DNA from: Parachlamydiales bacterium
Lineage (GTDB): Bacteria > Chlamydiota > Chlamydiia > Chlamydiales > JAJFMK01
Direction of reading: 5' to 3'
NCBI GenBank assembly: GCA_020050175.1
Contig: JAGVKY010000034.1
Location: 1 to 14,189, forward strand
Length of the DNA: 14,189 bases
A model generated the notes under the pieces. It saw only the letters and a list, made by a program, of their open reading frames with translations, was not told where the DNA came from and searched no databases. A program made the translations under genes and the position numbers. Positions within the stretch are counted from its first letter, which is position 1; the number at the start of each line of letters is the position of its first letter. Positions 13,699-14,189 of this stretch are shown here, piece after piece.

Positions 13699-14160
13699 CT
13701 AAGGGGTTAGGCCAAAGATGCCGGCAGGTTTTGCAGGGCCGGTGACTGGAACAATCGATGGAATGGTGTTCTCGGCAAGGGCGGTGCGCCAAAATCGGGT
13801 CTTTTCCAGAAAGGGGGCGAGGGCGTCGTAGATCTGTTGCCCCTTTAAATCTTTGAGTGGAAGGTAGGTAAAATAAACCAGTTCATTTTCATGTTTGGCA
13901 AAAGCGAAAATGCCAGCTCGCGGGGGAGGAAGGGAGTTGGCTTTGAGCGCTTGTTCTAAAAATTCTTGGCGAAAACGGCCGGGCGGAAGGGAGCCTATTT
14001 TAGTGGCAATCAGGAGTTTTTTCTCATCTTTCTCTATTTCCAGCTGAACTTGTACCCCGTCTTTGTATTTTAGCTGACAGACATTGACCCGGTCAGGTTT
14101 CAGGGTAAGATTGAGGAGTTGTCCAAGTTCTTGAAGGAGTTGGTCAAAGAGCGCTTCCAT
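13699..14160 (-). CDS. Type III secretion chaperone, CesT/SycE family (Scc1-like)
   Basis: A 153-aa acidic alpha/beta protein of class I type III secretion chaperones, which dimerise and bind the N-terminal regions of effectors. It fits the CesT fold: an N-terminal helix, L-F-D-Q-L-L-Q-E-L-G-Q (4-14); strands with V-Q-V-Q-L-E-I and K-L-L-I-A-T-K-I-G; the L-P-P-G-R-F-R-Q-E-F-L-E-Q-A-L-K-A-N helix (58-75); then G-I-F-A-F-A and V-Y-F-T-Y-L-P-L strands. In C. trachomatis the gene beside malQ is scc1 (CT088), which with Scc4 chaperones CopN, so orthology with Scc1 is likely from position and length; sequence alone cannot separate it from other CesT members. The last residues are Pro/Gly-rich. The ATG at 14158-14160 has GAGGA upstream and overlaps a possible upstream stop as TAATG. 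Confidence 0.8.
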   Translation of the reverse strand: MEALFDQLLQELGQLLNLTLKPDRVNVCQLKYKDGVQVQLEIEKDEKKLLIATKIGSLPPGRFRQEFLEQALKANSLPPPRAGIFAFAKHENELVYFTYLPLKDLKGQQIYDALAPFLEKTRFWRTALAENTIPSIVPVTGPAKPAGIFGLTP

Positions 14161-14189
14161 TAGAAATCCTCATCGCTTTTCTTTTCTTC
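14160..14189 (-). CDS. Possible last nine codons of an upstream gene (copN position)
   Basis: On the minus strand the final 30 bases read as nine codons (E-E-K-K-S-D-E-D-F) and a TAA whose last base is the first base of the chaperone ATG. A TAATG junction is typical of translationally coupled genes. In C. trachomatis, copN precedes scc1 on the same strand, so copN is the natural expectation. One other frame is also open over so short a stretch, so this rests on junction geometry and synteny only. Confidence 0.3.
   Translation of the reverse strand, partial: EEKKSDEDF

Noticed and set aside
1..14189. Insertion sequences, tRNA or rRNA genes, CRISPR arrays, phage genes
   Set aside because: None seen: no transposase or integrase motifs, no cloverleaf with CCA-type end, no regularly spaced DNA repeats.

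Overview
The window looks like a chromosomal segment of a Chlamydiae member, most likely a Chlamydia-related (environmental) lineage such as the Simkania/Waddlia type. The evidence is a PknD-type Ser/Thr kinase with the chlamydial domain plan (kinase, beta-rich domain, helical repeats), and a malQ gene near a CesT-type secretion chaperone. That pairing recalls the malQ-scc1-copN order of Chlamydia trachomatis (CT087-CT089). GC content is moderate (about 42% by eye). No rRNA, tRNA, CRISPR array, transposase or phage gene was found.

Layout. (1) 1-170: the 3' end of a beta-lactamase-fold serine hydrolase, plus strand. (2) 217-4329, plus strand: a tightly overlapping five-gene operon with an unrecognised 390-aa protein, an aspartate/glutamate-racemase-family enzyme, and a complete TrpXYZ-type ABC transporter (binding protein, permease, compact ATPase). 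(3) 4397-7812, minus strand and convergent: a three-gene overlapping operon read as a small unknown protein, PknD, then a Trp-repressor-family regulator, closed by a hairpin plus T-tract at 4331-4359. (4) 7813-8104: a divergent intergenic region with a candidate promoter and several short dyads. (5) 8105-10246, plus strand: three consecutive paralogous genes of one architecture, namely a Ser/Ala or charged N-terminus, a coiled coil, a glycine-rich bilobed hydrophobic hairpin and a shared C-terminal helix motif. They look like inclusion-membrane (Inc-like) or other membrane-inserting secreted proteins; the third has an acidic tandem CX4C tail. (6) 10287-10323: a strong hairpin between convergent genes. 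(7) 10360-14189, minus strand: a few codons of a probable upstream gene, a CesT-family type III secretion chaperone (Scc1-like), a 569-aa protein with 40-residue ankyrin-like repeats and a C-terminal U-box, and malQ.

How it may fit together. The right half is rich in candidate host-interaction functions: a secretion chaperone, a predicted ubiquitin ligase placed between chaperone and malQ, and a run of Inc-like paralogues. The left half concerns amino-acid handling: a TrpX-like transporter operon converging on a gene whose product keeps the residues TrpR uses to bind tryptophan. The points most worth a second look are the three-paralogue cluster, the repeat/U-box protein and its position, and the transporter-TrpR pairing, including a binding protein without an obvious signal peptide. 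Functional statements rest on motif reading and remembered family features, not on database searches.
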